64,000 nt of DNA, taken from the NCBI GenBank assembly GCA_947623455.1, contig OX392529.1:55385186-55449185 (forward strand), given 5' to 3'. This DNA is from Mimachlamys varia (taxonomy: Eukaryota; Mollusca; Bivalvia; Pectinida; Pectinidae). Shown here piece by piece: positions 24,516 through 37,260 of this stretch (position 1 is the first letter of the stretch; each line of letters opens with the position of its first letter). The notes below the pieces were generated by a model. It was not told the origin of the DNA, did no database searches, and saw nothing but the letters and a program-made list of their open reading frames with translations. A program made the translations under genes and the position numbers.

Positions 24516-25510
24516 TTAACTGTCTGGACTGACAATGTTTCCCCTCTCTGGACTGACAAAGTCTGACAATATTCCTCTGTCTGGACAAACATAGACTGAC
24601 AATGTTCCTCTGTCTGGACTGACAATGTCTGACAATGTTCCCCTCTCTGAACTGACAAAGTCTGACAAGGGTTCCCCTCTCTGGACTGACAAAGTCTGAC
24701 AATATTCCTCTGTCTGGACAAACATAGACTGACAATGTTCCAATTTCTGGACAAACAATATCTGACAATGTTCCCCTCTCTGGACTGACAATGACTGACA
24801 AGGGTTCCCCTCTCTGGACTGACAAAGTCTGACAATATTCCTCTGTCTGGACAAACATAGACTGACAATATTCCTCTGTCTGGACAAACATAAGTCTGAC
24901 AAAGTTCTAATTTCTGGACTTGCAAAGTCAAATAATATTTCATTGTCTGGACTGACAAAGTATGACAATGATCCACTCTCTGGTCTGACAATGTATGAAG
25001 ATGTTCCTCTGTTTGGACTTAAAAAAGTCGGACATTGTTCCCTGTCTGAACTTACAAAATCTGACAATGTTCCCCTGTATGGACTAACAAAGTCTGCCAA
25101 TATTACACTGTCTGGACTGACAAATTAAAACAATGTTCCATTGTCTGGAAAATAACAATGTCTGACAATGTTCCACTGTCTGACAAAGTATGACAATGTT
25201 CCACTGTCTGACAAAGTATGACAATGTTCCACTGTCTGACAAAGTATGACAATGTTCCACTGTTTGGACCTATAAAGTCAGACATTGTTCCCTGTCTGAA
25301 CTAACACTGTCAGGACAAAGAAAGTCTAACAATGTTCCACTGACTGGACATACAAAGTCTGACAATGTTCCACTGTCTGGACAATCAAGGCTCTTGACTG
25401 ACAGAGTTCCACTTTCCACTTAATGAACTGACAATTTCCTACTGCCTTGACTAAACATTTTGCATTGTTTAAACTAGCAATGTTCCACTATTTGGACTTA
25501 CAAAGACTCC
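24516..25510. repeat. Tandem repeat B: variable GTCTGACAATGTTCCNCTGTCTGGACTGACAAA units
   Basis: Units of about 28-36 bp built from TGACAATGTTCC, CTGTCTGGAC and TGACAAAGTC. A higher-order block recurs (for example 24560, 24690 and 24820). Three exact 28-bp copies lie at about 25170-25255. The long minus frames of 137-194 codons across it exist because stop codons are rare in the unit; they are not genes. Confidence 0.92.
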
Positions 25511-25514
25511 AAAC

Positions 25515-26795
25515 TTTGGACTTTGTGGGTGGACTAACAATGAATATTGTGTGGGTTGACCAACAATGAATATTGTGTGTGTGGACAAACAATAAATATT
25601 GTGTGGGTGGACTAACAATGAATATTGTATGTGTGGACTAACAATGAATATTGTGTGGGTGGACTAACAATGAATATTGTGTGGGTGAACTAACAATGAA
25701 TATTGTATGTGTGGACTAACAATGAATATTGTGTGGGTTGACCAACAATGAATATTGTGTGAGTGGATCAACAATGAATATTGTGTGGGTGGACTAACAA
25801 TGAATATTGTGTGGATGGACTAACAATGAACATTGTGTGGGTGGACTAACAATGAATATTGTGTGGGTGAACTAACAATGAATATTGTGTGGGTGAACTA
25901 ACAATGAATATTGTGTGGGTGAACTAACAATGACTATTGTATGTGTGGACTAACAATGAATATTGTGTGGGTGAACTAACAATTAATATTGTGTGGGTGA
26001 ACTAACAATGAATATTGTGTGGGTGTACTAACAATGACTATTGTATGTGTAGACTAACAATGAATATTGTGTGGGTGAACTAACAATGAATATTGTGTGG
26101 GTGAACTAACAATGAATATTGTGTGGGTGGACAACAATGAATATTGGGTGGGTGGACAAACAATGAATATTGTGTGGGTCGACTCACAATGAATATTGTG
26201 TGGGTGAACTAACAATGAATATTGTGTGGGTGGACCAACAATAAATATTGTGAGGGTGGACCAACAATGAATATTGTGTGGGTGGACAAACAATGAATAT
26301 TGTGTGTGTGGACAAACAATGAATATTGTGTGGGTGGACAAACAATGAATATTGTGTGGGTGGACTAACAATGAATACTGTGTGGGTGGACTTACAATGA
26401 ATATTGTGTGGGTGGACTTACAATGAATATTGTGTGTGTGGACAAACAATGAATATTGTGAGGGTGGACTAACAATGACTATTGTGTGGGTGGACTAACA
26501 ATGAATATTGTGTGTGTGGAGAAACAATGAATATTGTGTGTGTGGACAAATAATGAATATTGTGTGTATGGACAAACATTGAATATCGTGTGGGTGGACT
26601 AACAATGACTATTGTGTGGGTGGACTAACAATGAATATTGTGTGGGTGAACTTACAATGAATATTGTGGGTGTGGACAAAAGTTGAATATCGTGTGGGTG
26701 GACTAACAATGACTATTGTGTGGGTGGACTAACAATGAATATTGTGTGTGTGGACTAACAATGAATATTGTGTGGGTGGACAAACAATAACCTAC
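25515..26795. repeat. Tandem repeat C: 26-bp unit, about 49 copies
   Basis: The unit reads TGTGTGGGTGGACTAACAAT then GAATAT, with exact 26-bp spacing (25861 and 25887). Variants are GTGTGG/GTATGTG and GACAAACAATG. The 131-codon minus frame (26054-26449) is an artefact of the repeat. Confidence 0.97.
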
Positions 26796-26799
26796 TGTA

Positions 26800-28410
26800 T
26801 GAGCTAACAAAACTCAATTACTTGACTTACATTATTTAGGGGTTACTGTCTGGACTTTTAAAGTTCTACTGCCTCTGGACTAATAAGTTTCAGTCTGAAC
26901 TGGTCAGGTACCACCTACATAGCTGTATGTAAACATTAAAATCATAGTTTTTTGTTGTTGTTGTTACCAAGCTAAATATTTTGTTTTACAATGTAACATC
27001 TTAATTTATTGAATTTATTTTTCCATGGTAAGATTTAAAATTCTACTTTTCATGTGAAGGATATAAAACTATTAAGCAACTACAAGTATTAACAATTATC
27101 TTTATTCTGATATCTTTGATGCATTTCTTGTCAATAAATAATTATGTTAAAATTTATTATTGATTATATTAAGGATGAAAAAAATAATTTGCAGGATTGT
27201 AACACAACACATAACACTCTTTCACTGTCAATGAATAACAATATCTGGTATCTTGTTGAATACTTTCATGATTATTCATCATATTCATTTTTAAAGGTTA
27301 AATATTCAGAATTAATTTCTTGAGTATTTATTCAGGCTCAACAAAACTGATTTTTAATAGTTTTATTTAATCACTTAAGAAAAACCACTCACTCATAAGA
27401 TAGCAAATTTACATATTCATGAAGTTCTGTTCTTGCTACCAAACCCTAGGTGTTTTTCCATCCATGAACAAGTTTGATCTAAAGAGCCGAGGTATTTCTG
27501 AATATTTATATCATGTAACGATTTATGGAAAAATGAATATTGATAATTATTTGTATTACTTCTGTATAATGAAGGAGGAAGCTTGTAAATTCTTTTTTAA
27601 TTACAAAATTCTTCACCTAAATTTGTAGGTTTTTCTATAATATCCTCTACAAACCATTCAACTAAAATTAAAGAAATTAATTAATTATTCTTATTAAAAT
27701 TCAATCAATTTTTTTTTTATTTATTTGTCATTTCTGTATTACTTTTACTATTTTCATATCTTCAGTTTAAAAATCACAAATATACATTTTAATTGATGTA
27801 TTAGATACATTTAATTAAAGAACTATGGATGGAAAATGCATTTTTGCCTTTATTTAATATATGCATAACCATCTATATGAGATATCATGCGAATGTTACC
27901 CATTCAAGTACAGCTTTCGATATTATGGTACAATCTTTTATGCCAAACTCGGAAATAAAAAAAACATTTAAATTACGACTTTGTTCTCTTTAATTAGTCT
28001 GCATCACTGCCATCATTTATAATGAACTGTATGCATCTTTGTATTCCAAAATTCTACAGGCAATAAATTGTAATTTCTGTTCTCTGTTATTATCAAATAT
28101 GTCTGTGTACATGTAAATGACTTTGATAAACATAGCTTCTGTTTGTTTATTAATTCTGATTTCTATAATCAATATGATGAGATCACATTTAAATGTTTAT
28201 CCCTTATTTTCTCTCATACATAATCTTCCAGTGATTTTGTTTGTCCATTTTTACAGTCGATACAAGGCTGTTTCCCCCAGTCAAAACTTTTGCTATTTTC
28301 CCAAAATGAAGCAAAATTCAAGAATATTTTCCTAATTTATCTGAAAATCCTACTTTATTTTTCCCAATTCAATAAGGCACAGGCTGTTTTAAAATCTGGA
28401 GGCAAAAACA
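26800..28410. other. Noncoding, very AT-rich sequence, nothing recognised
   Basis: A short GTT microsatellite lies near 26952. Frames up to 72 codons have no motif. Confidence 0.55.
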
Positions 28411-28415
28411 GATTT

Positions 28416-28667
28416 GGGTGGTCGGGTGGTGCAGTGGATAGCGCACTTGCCTTTCACCAAGGCGGCCGGGGTTCGACTCCCCGTCCGGACGTGAAAAGGT
28501 TTGGGGTCACCTGTCCGACTACGTGGGTTTTCTCCGGGTACTCCGGTTTCCTCCCACAATAAGACCCCTCGCGCGCTAATATCCGGGCCAACAAGAGTGA
28601 TTAATATAAGTTGTATAACTTGTTTCATAATTGTTGTAAAATAAATAAAGTTTATATTTTATATTTT
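28416..28667 (+). mobile_element. tRNA-derived SINE (tRNA-Glu-like head), full length
   Basis: The head has a box A-like GGTGGTGCAGTGGATAGCGC, an anticodon-loop-like CTTTCAC as in tRNA-Glu(UUC), and a box B GGGTTCGACTCCCC. A central GTGGGTTTTCTCCGGGTACT then CCGGTTTCCTCCCAC domain follows, as found in several mollusc SINE families. The 3' end is AATAAATAAAGTTTATATTT. AAACAGATTT and AAACAGACTT flank it, a plausible target-site duplication. It is not a functional tRNA gene. Confidence 0.88.
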
Positions 28668-28669
28668 AA

Positions 28670-29310
28670 ACAGACTTTTACTCTCTCTATCCAATTTTGT
28701 CTCTCAATCTCTTCTATACTCTTCCTCTATTTTTGTCTGATCACTCATGATTAAGACTTTAATTACAGAATTTATCTGCATCATAAAGCATTTTAAAGTT
28801 AGCTTTCCCCTTTCTCTTTGTAATTGAACTACTTCTCAAACTAATAGTTGTCACCTTATCATAAATTTGAATTCTATATCTTTTATTTTTTTACCGTTTT
28901 TCTGTTTCAAATATTTTTTAAAACAATAATAATTTTGTGTATATATTAACGGACAATGTGTTTATCCAAAGCACACAAAAATTCCAATTGTTTAAATCTT
29001 TATCAAAATTTGTTATCAGAAAAATATTTCTATTATCATAAAGTTAATGTTTTATCCTGAAACACTAGTATATGTCAACCCAAAATTATTTTTATGAAAC
29101 TTAATATTTTCTGGTAATAAAACCAGGAATTTTACTGATAAATGAAATTTTATTTTTTCATATCAAACAATTAATAGATTAATAATTAAAATCATACTTG
29201 TCATTTAAAGATTATTATTTTGCAAAATATTTTGAATGTTAATTGTTTTTATCTGTTTTGATATAATAAAGTATGGAATTCCTAATAAGCAAAGATACAA
29301 TTTAAAATCA
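28670..29310. other. Noncoding, very AT-rich sequence, nothing recognised
   Basis: Only poly-A/T runs; no supported feature. Confidence 0.55.
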
Positions 29311-29313
29311 TCA

Positions 29314-29470
29314 ATCAGGGTTTTCCCTGGGACCCTCAAATTTAATAAATTTAGTAGTCCTGGGACTTGCATCACAAATAATATATAGAAACACTTCATC
29401 AATTTTGGGAATCCTTTGACAATTTTAGGAGTCAAAATGCAGGTTTTTGTGCATCAGGGAAACCCTGATA
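29314..29470. mobile_element. Short inverted-repeat element, about 155 bp
   Basis: Left ATCAGGGTTTTCCCTGG and right CATCAGGGAAACCCTGAT are inverted repeats. The interior is AT-rich with CCTGGGAC and GGGAATCC half-symmetry. It is a MITE-sized element. Confidence 0.7.
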
Positions 29471-30520
29471 AATTGGGGGGAAAGGAAAACATAATTTTTC
29501 TGTCTTTTAATAAAATTTGCATTTAGTGTAGTCTCTTATCTTAAATCTTTCAAAAACAAAAACTTGCTAATATATTTTTGAAAATTTAACACTTTGATGT
29601 ATATATTCAATATTATATTTCATTACTATAATTGTTTTAAATTTATTATAAATATATTAATATTAATAATCGCAAACACACATTTAAAAGATGCCAAGAA
29701 TTTCCAATAAACCAAGTCTTCATTTAAAATTTCAAGGTTTATTTCACTCATTTGTCAATCACATTTGCTTTTTTTTATTATTAATTTTGGAGTCCTAACA
29801 AAATATTTTCTTTACACAGAGAAACAAAGATTAATATGACAACTCAGTTACCAATGAAAACTTTATTTTCTATAAAAATTCAGTATTGAATAGTCCATAA
29901 TTTACACTGTTGAAAAATATATATCTTAACTTGAATGTATTTTAAATATCAATTTATTTGCATTTATGTATGTACATGTAAAACAAAATAAGTTCAGACG
30001 CAAATAATTACATAATGCTATCAAACAAAATAAATTTTGTTGAAAACTTAACAAATTTAAAGACATTTTAGTTTTATTTAAGATCCATATTGATAAATTC
30101 ATAAATCTTTTTTTCCATTTACTTTTTATACTACTAACAAGCTTTTCTGAAAATAAATGATAAAATCTTTGAAAGTGCATAAGGGTCATGGTTGCAGGGA
30201 TTGAAATAAAAGTCTGTTTTTTTTCCCTTTCTGTTTTATTTTTGTGATAGATCTGTTGGCGCTGAATTTAAATTCAACACTTTGACATGATTTTAACTGG
30301 ACCTGAAGGTATCAGCTTTCCCTAACAGCTAATTATCTACAAAAAATAAATAACGTAACAAATAAATAACTTAGTGAATCAAAGATTATCTTAAGATAGG
30401 CCACCATAGACTAAATATCAATTTCACACTGCACTGAATTCTTTGAAATATCTCATAAAAGCATATCAGTCCACTTTATATTATTAAATAAGCCAAAAAA
30501 ATGAGTTTATGGAAACTTAC
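29471..30520. other. Noncoding, very AT-rich sequence, nothing recognised
   Basis: The 87-codon minus frame at 29926-30189 has AT-driven composition (Leu/Phe/Lys/Asn) and no motif. Confidence 0.55.
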
Positions 30521-30660
30521 CGAAAACTTGTACGTTAATGACATCGGTTGAAAGGTCTGAGTGAAGCCCTCATGCCTTCTCTTTCATTCAACAATGCAGT
30601 TCTCCATCGTGCAGAATAAATTACAGCCAATCAAACAGGCTGTTACATCTTAGCTTCGGC
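30521..30660 (-). promoter_or_regulatory. Possible untranslated exon with consensus splice donor (minus strand)
   Basis: On the minus strand a GATTGGCTG inverted CCAAT-like box is followed by about 100 bases of more GC-balanced sequence and then a strong donor TTTTCG/GTAAGTTTCC at 30521/30520. Short ATG frames in it close quickly, so it would be noncoding leader. This is inference from splice and promoter motifs only. Confidence 0.2.
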
Positions 30661-30664
30661 GAAA

Positions 30665-31570
30665 TGAATTCTTCAAATGCAGAAACCTGTAAAAGAAAGA
30701 TCAGTAAAATGCATCATTTAGACTTCATCCATATATACTTACAACTGTCCTTAGCTATAGATCTCGGGGGCTTCCATGTACATCTAAAATCTGTCGCACT
30801 AAATAACGCTATTTCATCTTTGATATGGCGAACATTTACATATTTTACATTTGCCTTTCATCTGAAAAAGTCCAAATGCGATCAAGATTGATAATTACCT
30901 ATGCACCAAGTTATCCCGTGGAAAATTTCTGCGATCTGAGTGGAATGGGATGATTAAAATGACGGACCAAGACAGCAAACCTGCGGGGATATATGTGCTG
31001 CGCACGCATATCATTATGGCGCGGCGATTATATAATGCCAATTATGAGAAGTTCCTATTTGATCGAATCTGCACCGAAATGCCCCGTGATGTTTATTCCA
31101 TATTGCAACATGTAGCATTGCAGTAAGGACATAAAATACAAAAAAATTAGCATTTATCTTATCTCGATTATAATTACAGCGACAAAATGTTTGAAATTAC
31201 AAGCAATTATGAAAAAACAACATCCGCATATCAGACCAATCGCACATCCTCAAGTTCATTTTTATCATGCGACACATTCTCATCATAAGGTTCAACATAA
31301 AATTGGTCTACACTACGTTTGAGTACTATGTTTATACCTAATAAATAATGCTGCAGCGATATTTGAAAATAAATAATTACCGCCTATCTGATAAAACCGA
31401 AATCCATACTTGACAAGTGAAGAATTTTCAAAAAATTGTTGACGGAATTATCATATATTATGATAAACGTTCAACGCTATGTGCTTGTTCTGACAAACTA
31501 AGAATCATATAGTTATTCACCAACTCTGATGAAGAAACAAAGATAATTTAAACGATATTTAAGAAATAAC
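30665..31570. other. Noncoding sequence around the candidate minus-strand exons
   Basis: A strong acceptor-like CTTTTTCAG occurs on the minus strand near 30868, and a donor-like T/GTAAGTAT near 30745. No frame connects them convincingly. Confidence 0.35.
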
Positions 31571-31574
31571 ATAC

Positions 31575-31788
31575 CAGAAATGCAGAGGTATCCGGAGATG
31601 CAGATAGCACGTTTGTTTCCTAAACCGCAAGATGATCTGTCCGCCTTTCGGTTCAATTCCTGTTGCAATACTTCCATTTCCAGGATTTGGATCTTGGAAG
31701 AGTCCATTTTTGTGGAAACTCCACAAATATCTAAATTGTCTATAATTGAAGTAAAATTTGACTGTTCAAGCGTGGAACCCTTCATCAT
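31575..31788 (-). CDS. Possible first coding exon of an unrecognised minus-strand gene
   Basis: Seen: minus-strand frame starting ATGATG at 31788, with a TAA immediately upstream in frame, so this would be a true start. It runs about 71 codons to a donor-like G/GTATGT at 31575/31574. An acceptor-like TTGATTTTCAG/GAAC at about 31912 would make 31911-31789 the untranslated part of the exon. The peptide begins MMKGSTLEQSNF, carries a charged helix-prone stretch (KIQILEMEVLQQELNRKADR) and ends with two near copies of a short CISG-containing motif that reflect a small DNA duplication. I do not recognise the protein. A candidate downstream acceptor near 30860 would stop translation after about five codons, so the gene model is unproven. 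The frame could be chance. Confidence 0.3.
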
Positions 31789-31914
31789 TTAATGTTCGAT
31801 TCTGCAGTTAAAGTTTTTCCAAGATCTTTGCATTCTTGATGGATAATCCAACTTTTAACTTTGAAAGGTAAGATCATTCTAATCTGTTGTAATACCAACA
31901 TCTTTTGTTCCTGA

Positions 31915-33880
31915 AAATCAATAAAAAAAATATTACCACTATTTTACATTTCAAAATCATCTTACATAATAGAATTTATATGAAAGTGCAAAAGAATAAC
32001 ATGATTTAATAGTAAATTATTACTTCATTATGTGTTTTTGCTAATTTATATTATATTTATGTCAATCTCATTAAGAACAGAAGCAAATTTGCTGTTTGAA
32101 AAAACAGAAGCATCTGCTTTGCAACTGTTTTCAGAAACTAAATTATAGAAGATTCAAACGGGTGATAATAAAATTTACAATCATTTTATTTTATCCTTTT
32201 TTTTATCATCACTGATCCTGATAAATTTTATTATTCTTACCAAGTATCCTAAACTGAAAACTCAAAATAAAGCTACAAAATTCAAATATAAACTGGCAAG
32301 CTGTTTTATCGGGGAATAACCAACAGTTTGATAACAGTCAAAACAGACTTATTATCTATTCGTCACCCAGTATAATCAATAAGTTACAGTTTAATTCATA
32401 CCCTCTCATCCAACTTGAAATCTATTGAATTTATCAAAACCAAAAGCATTAAATATTCAACAAAAACATGTTGTGCATGTACTGTTTTTTTACATTATCT
32501 GATAGAAGAAAATTAAATATAAATGGATTTTTTACAAAATGGGTCTTCATATGGTTAGAGACATATCTTTACAAGATTTTAATTAATTTACTAAACGAAT
32601 TACGCACTATTGAAATCCAAAGCTTACAAATTATATAAAACTACCCGTATGAAGGCGAAATTCACAAAACGCAAAAATGGACTTCATTGGAAAAGGGCAA
32701 AAGTTTGACCAATCGAAAAGTTGTTTGTATATTTTTTGTTTTACCTTTGACATCATTAAGTTAAATGCAAAAATTACACATACTTGTCAAGCTTTTTTTG
32801 TTTTGTCAAAAATTTCAAAGTCAAAATGGAACATAATAGTACGCCAAAATGAAATAAAATTGCAGCTGTTTAACAATCCACAAAAATTAAAAAGTTTTAA
32901 GCCCAAAATTGGAGAATCTTTTGAAATTCTTATTCACAAATGAGGTTATGTGATAAGTATGATGGTACACTGTATCAGTAACTTGACCAAGTTTCAATTC
33001 TATCAGGCATAAATTACACAGTAATAAATGAACTGTAATGTAAATTCTTAAAATCAGACTTTTTACCCGAAAATAGCAGACTCTTGAATAAATTTCCTCC
33101 CAATTGGAGTTATGGCTATGATGATGCCATCAGATATATCCCTATCACTGAAAAAATGTCTAGCTTTTTGCAAATTTTCAAAATTCAGAACTTTTAACCA
33201 TTTCCTGTAAATTGAGGATAGGTGTTCAGTATGATAGTATAAGTAATGTGACATAATTTAAATTCAATTTGAAAACAACATTGTGAAAAGTTGATTTCAA
33301 TGCATGTATATTGATGCAGACTCGGCCGCCGCCAAAGCCACCAGGAAAACAATACCTTAAATAATATTAGCATTCCTCGACTAAATAATATAAAGGCGAG
33401 ACAATTAGATGATATATCACAAAAAAATATTTAAGATTGTACAAAGTGGAAGAATCTTATCTTTTTTAAGGTACCATGCTAGAATAGTCAAGAAAAGTAA
33501 CCTAGCAGCCATAACCATGATTCTGGAACATTTTATTTCCAGTGCTTATATAGTTGTAATTGATTGCTTCAAATTTAAGAATTCTCACCCTCTTTCTACT
33601 GAGCACTTGTAGCAAGTTGACACCATTTTACTCTAAGAATAATCAAAGATTTGAAAAATAACAAACTGATATATACATGCCTGCTTTCTTACCGATGCAT
33701 CCGTGGTGCCACAGATGAAGATTGTGCCACGGATGAAGATTTTGCGAGCTCATTGCTCAAAATTATAAACTTAAATACAATGTGTATTATAATACCTCTT
33801 AGGGATCAAAATACACTTTAGAATTACATATTTGGAAATGTTTTTTTCCAGATGAAATTTTAAAATATTTATAAGAAAAT
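31915..33880. other. Noncoding, very AT-rich sequence
   Basis: The 88-codon plus frame at 32677-32943 has AT-driven composition and no motif. A short GC patch (CTCGGCCGCCGCC, 33321) stands out but is unexplained. Confidence 0.5.
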
Positions 33881-33885
33881 TGGCT

Positions 33886-33948
33886 TGGCTTGATTGTTTT
33901 TACATCCTATTAACAGCTGGGTTCATTTAAGGATAGTTTAGCAAATGA
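33886..33948 (-). mobile_element. SINE 3'-tail fragment (minus strand)
   Basis: Read on the minus strand: CCTTAAATGAACCCAGCTG, TTAATAGGATGTAAAAACAA, TCAAGCCAAGCC. This is the same 3' end as the SINEs at 22455 and 37036. The body is missing. Confidence 0.75.
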
Positions 33949-33949
33949 A

Positions 33950-36672
33950 ACATTGAAAATATTTTTCAATTGTCTAATTCTAAATCGGAAATCTCTTTCC
34001 AATTAGGGAAATTTAGCAAATGTAATGTATATATTATAATGATGTAGATGTCAAAAAAGGCATTGAAAAGGTTTCATAATAATGGAGAAGTCAAACAAGG
34101 CATTGACAAGTAAGAAACTGATTTTCATCATATTTCATACCCATAATATGTAGATGTAAAAATATCAAGTAAAATGCTTGAATCAAGAGTTTCAAGAGAT
34201 TTTGTTTATACGATGTTCAACAGAATGGAGACATCTGGGTAGATATTCCGGAATAATACATTTTTTCGTAATTGTATTATGTTTGGAATTGTGAAATATA
34301 TCTCCTGCTGTTCTATTTCAGATAACTGAAATGAAAATAATAAGCGTATTAGGAGAATACAGGGCTTTATCACCCATCTTTTTTTTTCCCAATGAAAAAA
34401 AAGGGGTGATTTTTCCAAAATTTCCTCTTAAAAATTCCCACTTCAGACACTTGAAAAAAAAATTTGATGGTTTTACATGCTTCAGGAGCTTCTTGTGACA
34501 TTAAATTTAACAAGAAAGGTGGGCTGCAAATGTCATGAGAACTGACAGTGCTTTAAATAGTAATTTAGAAAAGAAATAATGTACTTAGTTGTTATAACAG
34601 TGTTGTCAAAATTTTCCAAATAGCTGTTATGTCGATCATTTTTTTCCCAATTTGATCTCAAGAGTCCGATTCCCAAAACCCCCTGATAAAGCCCTGGAAT
34701 ATATTTAAATAAAAGACATGAAATGTACATGTATGTACAGAAATCACCAGTCACACTTCTGAAAATTGCTTCTGTACAAAAAAAAAAATCAATCAGCCAA
34801 TCAGAATACAGTCGCCTAATCAATTATTAAAGAAAGAATGCTTACATCGCATTGGCTTGTGGCGTACAAACTTAGCCCCAGAATTACCTTATGTAACAGT
34901 ATACCATATTTGGCTGACCTCAAACCATATTTAGAGTTCTTGCATAGTAACCTCTTAACCAATCAGAATTTGGTTAGTCTTGTTAACTTTGCATAAATTA
35001 ACATGCACATGCATCTCTTTTGCGATTGAACTGAGCCTGCATATGATTGCCATTATGTATATTAGTTATGTAAATTACGCATCTGGGCAAGAAAAGTCTG
35101 AAAGCCATTGTCCTACAGGCAAGTGAAACCAGTGCAAAACTTCTTATTGAATATTACTATACATTTATGGAATGATGTTTCATTTTTTAACATCAAAGTA
35201 TCAAAAACAGCTAGAGTTCAGGAATAACATGCTTGCATCTGGTTAAAGTATATACCTTTATCTGTCTGTATGTCAGTACTGTTAACTCTTCGGCCATGTT
35301 CCTTCAAATTCATGATCCAAAAGGACAAATCTGTGCTCACTCTAGCCATTAGCATTTTTGTTATTAACAAAATGAAATGCTTAAAAAATAAAAATTTACT
35401 AAAATAAAATATATGCCTTTAGCTACTTTTGCTAATTAATGGAATTTGTGTTGAATAAACCATTTTCATAAACACCGACTCCCTATCAATGTATAATGAT
35501 TTAAGAATTGATCTAATTCAATGAATGGTATCTGAAATACATCAGAACTTATATCAATATTAAGTTATTAACACTTAAAATTTGACTCTACTAATGAGTA
35601 AAAATTGCTAAAGGAAATTCTTATTTACTAAAAGTGAAAAGTGGTATTTAGTGACTTTTGCTAAAACATTTTTCAGATTAGAGTGAGCACAGCCAATATG
35701 CTTTTGAAAACTTAGATCTTGAACGTATGTAAAATGAAGAGCGATTTAGTTTGTTAAGAATAACATGTAAAATGTATATTAGATAATAAATTCACAAATG
35801 TTGGGAAAAATATTATGATATTAAATCAATTTGCTGATTTTTTGTCTGTCACATTTTGTATGCCTAAGTTGTAAATGGTCATCAAGTCATGCTTGTGAAA
35901 AATCTAATATTTTGAGGTGAAATTAAAAGTTCGTGTATTTGAAAATTTAAGTTTGTTTACAATTCAGAAATCAGTCTATTTAGGAATATATATGTTTTAG
36001 GAGATAGATAAACGAAGCTGAATTGTAAACTTCCAGCTTAATGCTTCAAAAACTTGAGCATGTCATATTCACCCAATACTATAGGAGTTAATTAATGGTG
36101 CAAATATCTTCAATCTACAAAATTGTTTCAAAATTCAGAAACTCATCAAAAACCAAATTGAAGTGTTAATCAACCAGCTGTTTAATGTTTATATGCCCCG
36201 GCCAACACTACTCCTCTTTCGTGGGTAATTTTAGACAATTATATAATCAATTAAGGTTTTTAAATTATTTAATACGGTGATTTATAATTCATAGTAACAT
36301 TTTGTAAAGAAGTATTTTTCGGGAGAGCTTGCCATTTCAGATCTTTCGAGGATAATTTTCTCAAGGCATTATTTGACAAATATGGACCAGAATAAATACA
36401 AGTTGCTGTTTAACTGGTTAATTTTGATTTTTTGAGATGCGAACCAAAGAAGGTATATCACCTTTTTACTGAAGTAACTATATACAAAATTTTGTACATA
36501 ATATACTTGTTTCCTGTTAAGTACATCAAAGCGTTAGAAAACACATAAATAATAACAGTATCTTATTCATTTCATTCATTAATTAAAACAACACAGCACC
36601 AGTTTAAAACAATTAGAAAATATTCTTGTCAAAATTTCAGATGGCAGCGTCATGGACTTACTATCAGAAATA
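33950..36672. other. Noncoding, very AT-rich sequence, nothing recognised
   Basis: No tandem, inverted or coding structure noted. Frames are up to 96 codons without motifs. Confidence 0.5.
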
Positions 36673-36676
36673 TCCT

Positions 36677-36910
36677 TCGTGGTTGGGTGGTGCAGTGGAT
36701 AGCACACTTGCCTTTCACCAAGGCGGCCAGGGTTGGATTCCCTGACCGGATGTGAAAAGGGGTCATCTGCCCTACCAAATGGGTTTTCTCCGGGTTCTCT
36801 GGTTTCCTCCCATGATAGGACCCTTCTTGCGCTAACATCCAGGCCACAAGAGTGATTTATATATATGTTGGATAACTTGTTTCAAAATATTGTAAAATAA
36901 AAAAAAGTTT
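36677..36910 (+). mobile_element. tRNA-derived SINE, second copy of the 28416 family
   Basis: Same structure as 28416: GGTGGTGCAGTGGATAGCAC, CTTTCACCAAGGCGGCC, a mutated box B (GGGTTGGATTCCC), GGGTTTTCTCCGGGTTCTCT and an AATAAAAAAAAGTTTATTT tail. It is older than the first copy by its substitutions. The box B change (GGTTCGA to GGTTGGA) would weaken Pol III transcription. Confidence 0.87.
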
Positions 36911-37017
36911 ATTTAAATGCCTTTTATATTATTTCTATGAATTTAGTACTGTGGATTACATATAGAATACTAGAAATATTGTTGGACTAAAACTGTTTCA
37001 GACTTATATCCACTGAC
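36911..37017. other. Noncoding spacer
   Basis: AT-rich; nothing recognised. Confidence 0.5.
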
Positions 37018-37035
37018 CCAAACCTGTTCACTTAT

Positions 37036-37260
37036 GTTTGGTTCCTTTTGTTTAACATCCTATTATATAACAGCCAGAGTCATTTAATGACTTGCCAAGT
37101 TTTGGAGGTGGAGGAAAGCCAGAATACCTGGAAAAAACCACCGACCTACCGTCAGTACCAGACAATTAACTGCCCCACATAGGTTTTGAAATCACAACCC
37201 AGAGGTGGAGGGCTAGTGGTAGAATGTCCGGACATCTTAACCACTCAGCAACTGCGGCCC
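37036..37260 (-). mobile_element. tRNA-Ser/Leu-like SINE (RUDI-like) with target-site duplication
   Basis: Minus strand: the head is GGCCGCAGTTGCTGAGTGGT then TAAGATGTCCGGACATT, with a long variable region before a box B-like CTGGGTTGTGATTTC. A central GGTGGTTTTTTCCAGGTATT then CTGGCTTTCCTCC domain follows, and the tail is CATTAAATGACTCTGGCTGT then TATATAATAGGATGTTAAAC. Flanking CCAAACCTGTTCACTTAT (37018-37035) and CCCAACCTGTTCACCCAT (37261-37278) form a roughly 17-bp target-site duplication. The match to the bivalve RUDI family is from memory and is tentative. Confidence 0.88.

Noticed and set aside
24422..25100. Long minus-strand open frames of 137-194 codons
   Set aside because: They run through tandem repeat B in several frames at once. 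The unit simply lacks stops on that strand, and the peptides are repeats of the DNA unit.
26054..26449. 131-codon minus frame rich in His, Thr and Ile
   Set aside because: It lies wholly in the 26-bp tandem array; it is a repeat artefact.
28430..28492. Possible functional tRNA-Glu gene
   Set aside because: The cloverleaf is imperfect, and the head is fused to a SINE body and tail with a second copy at 36677.
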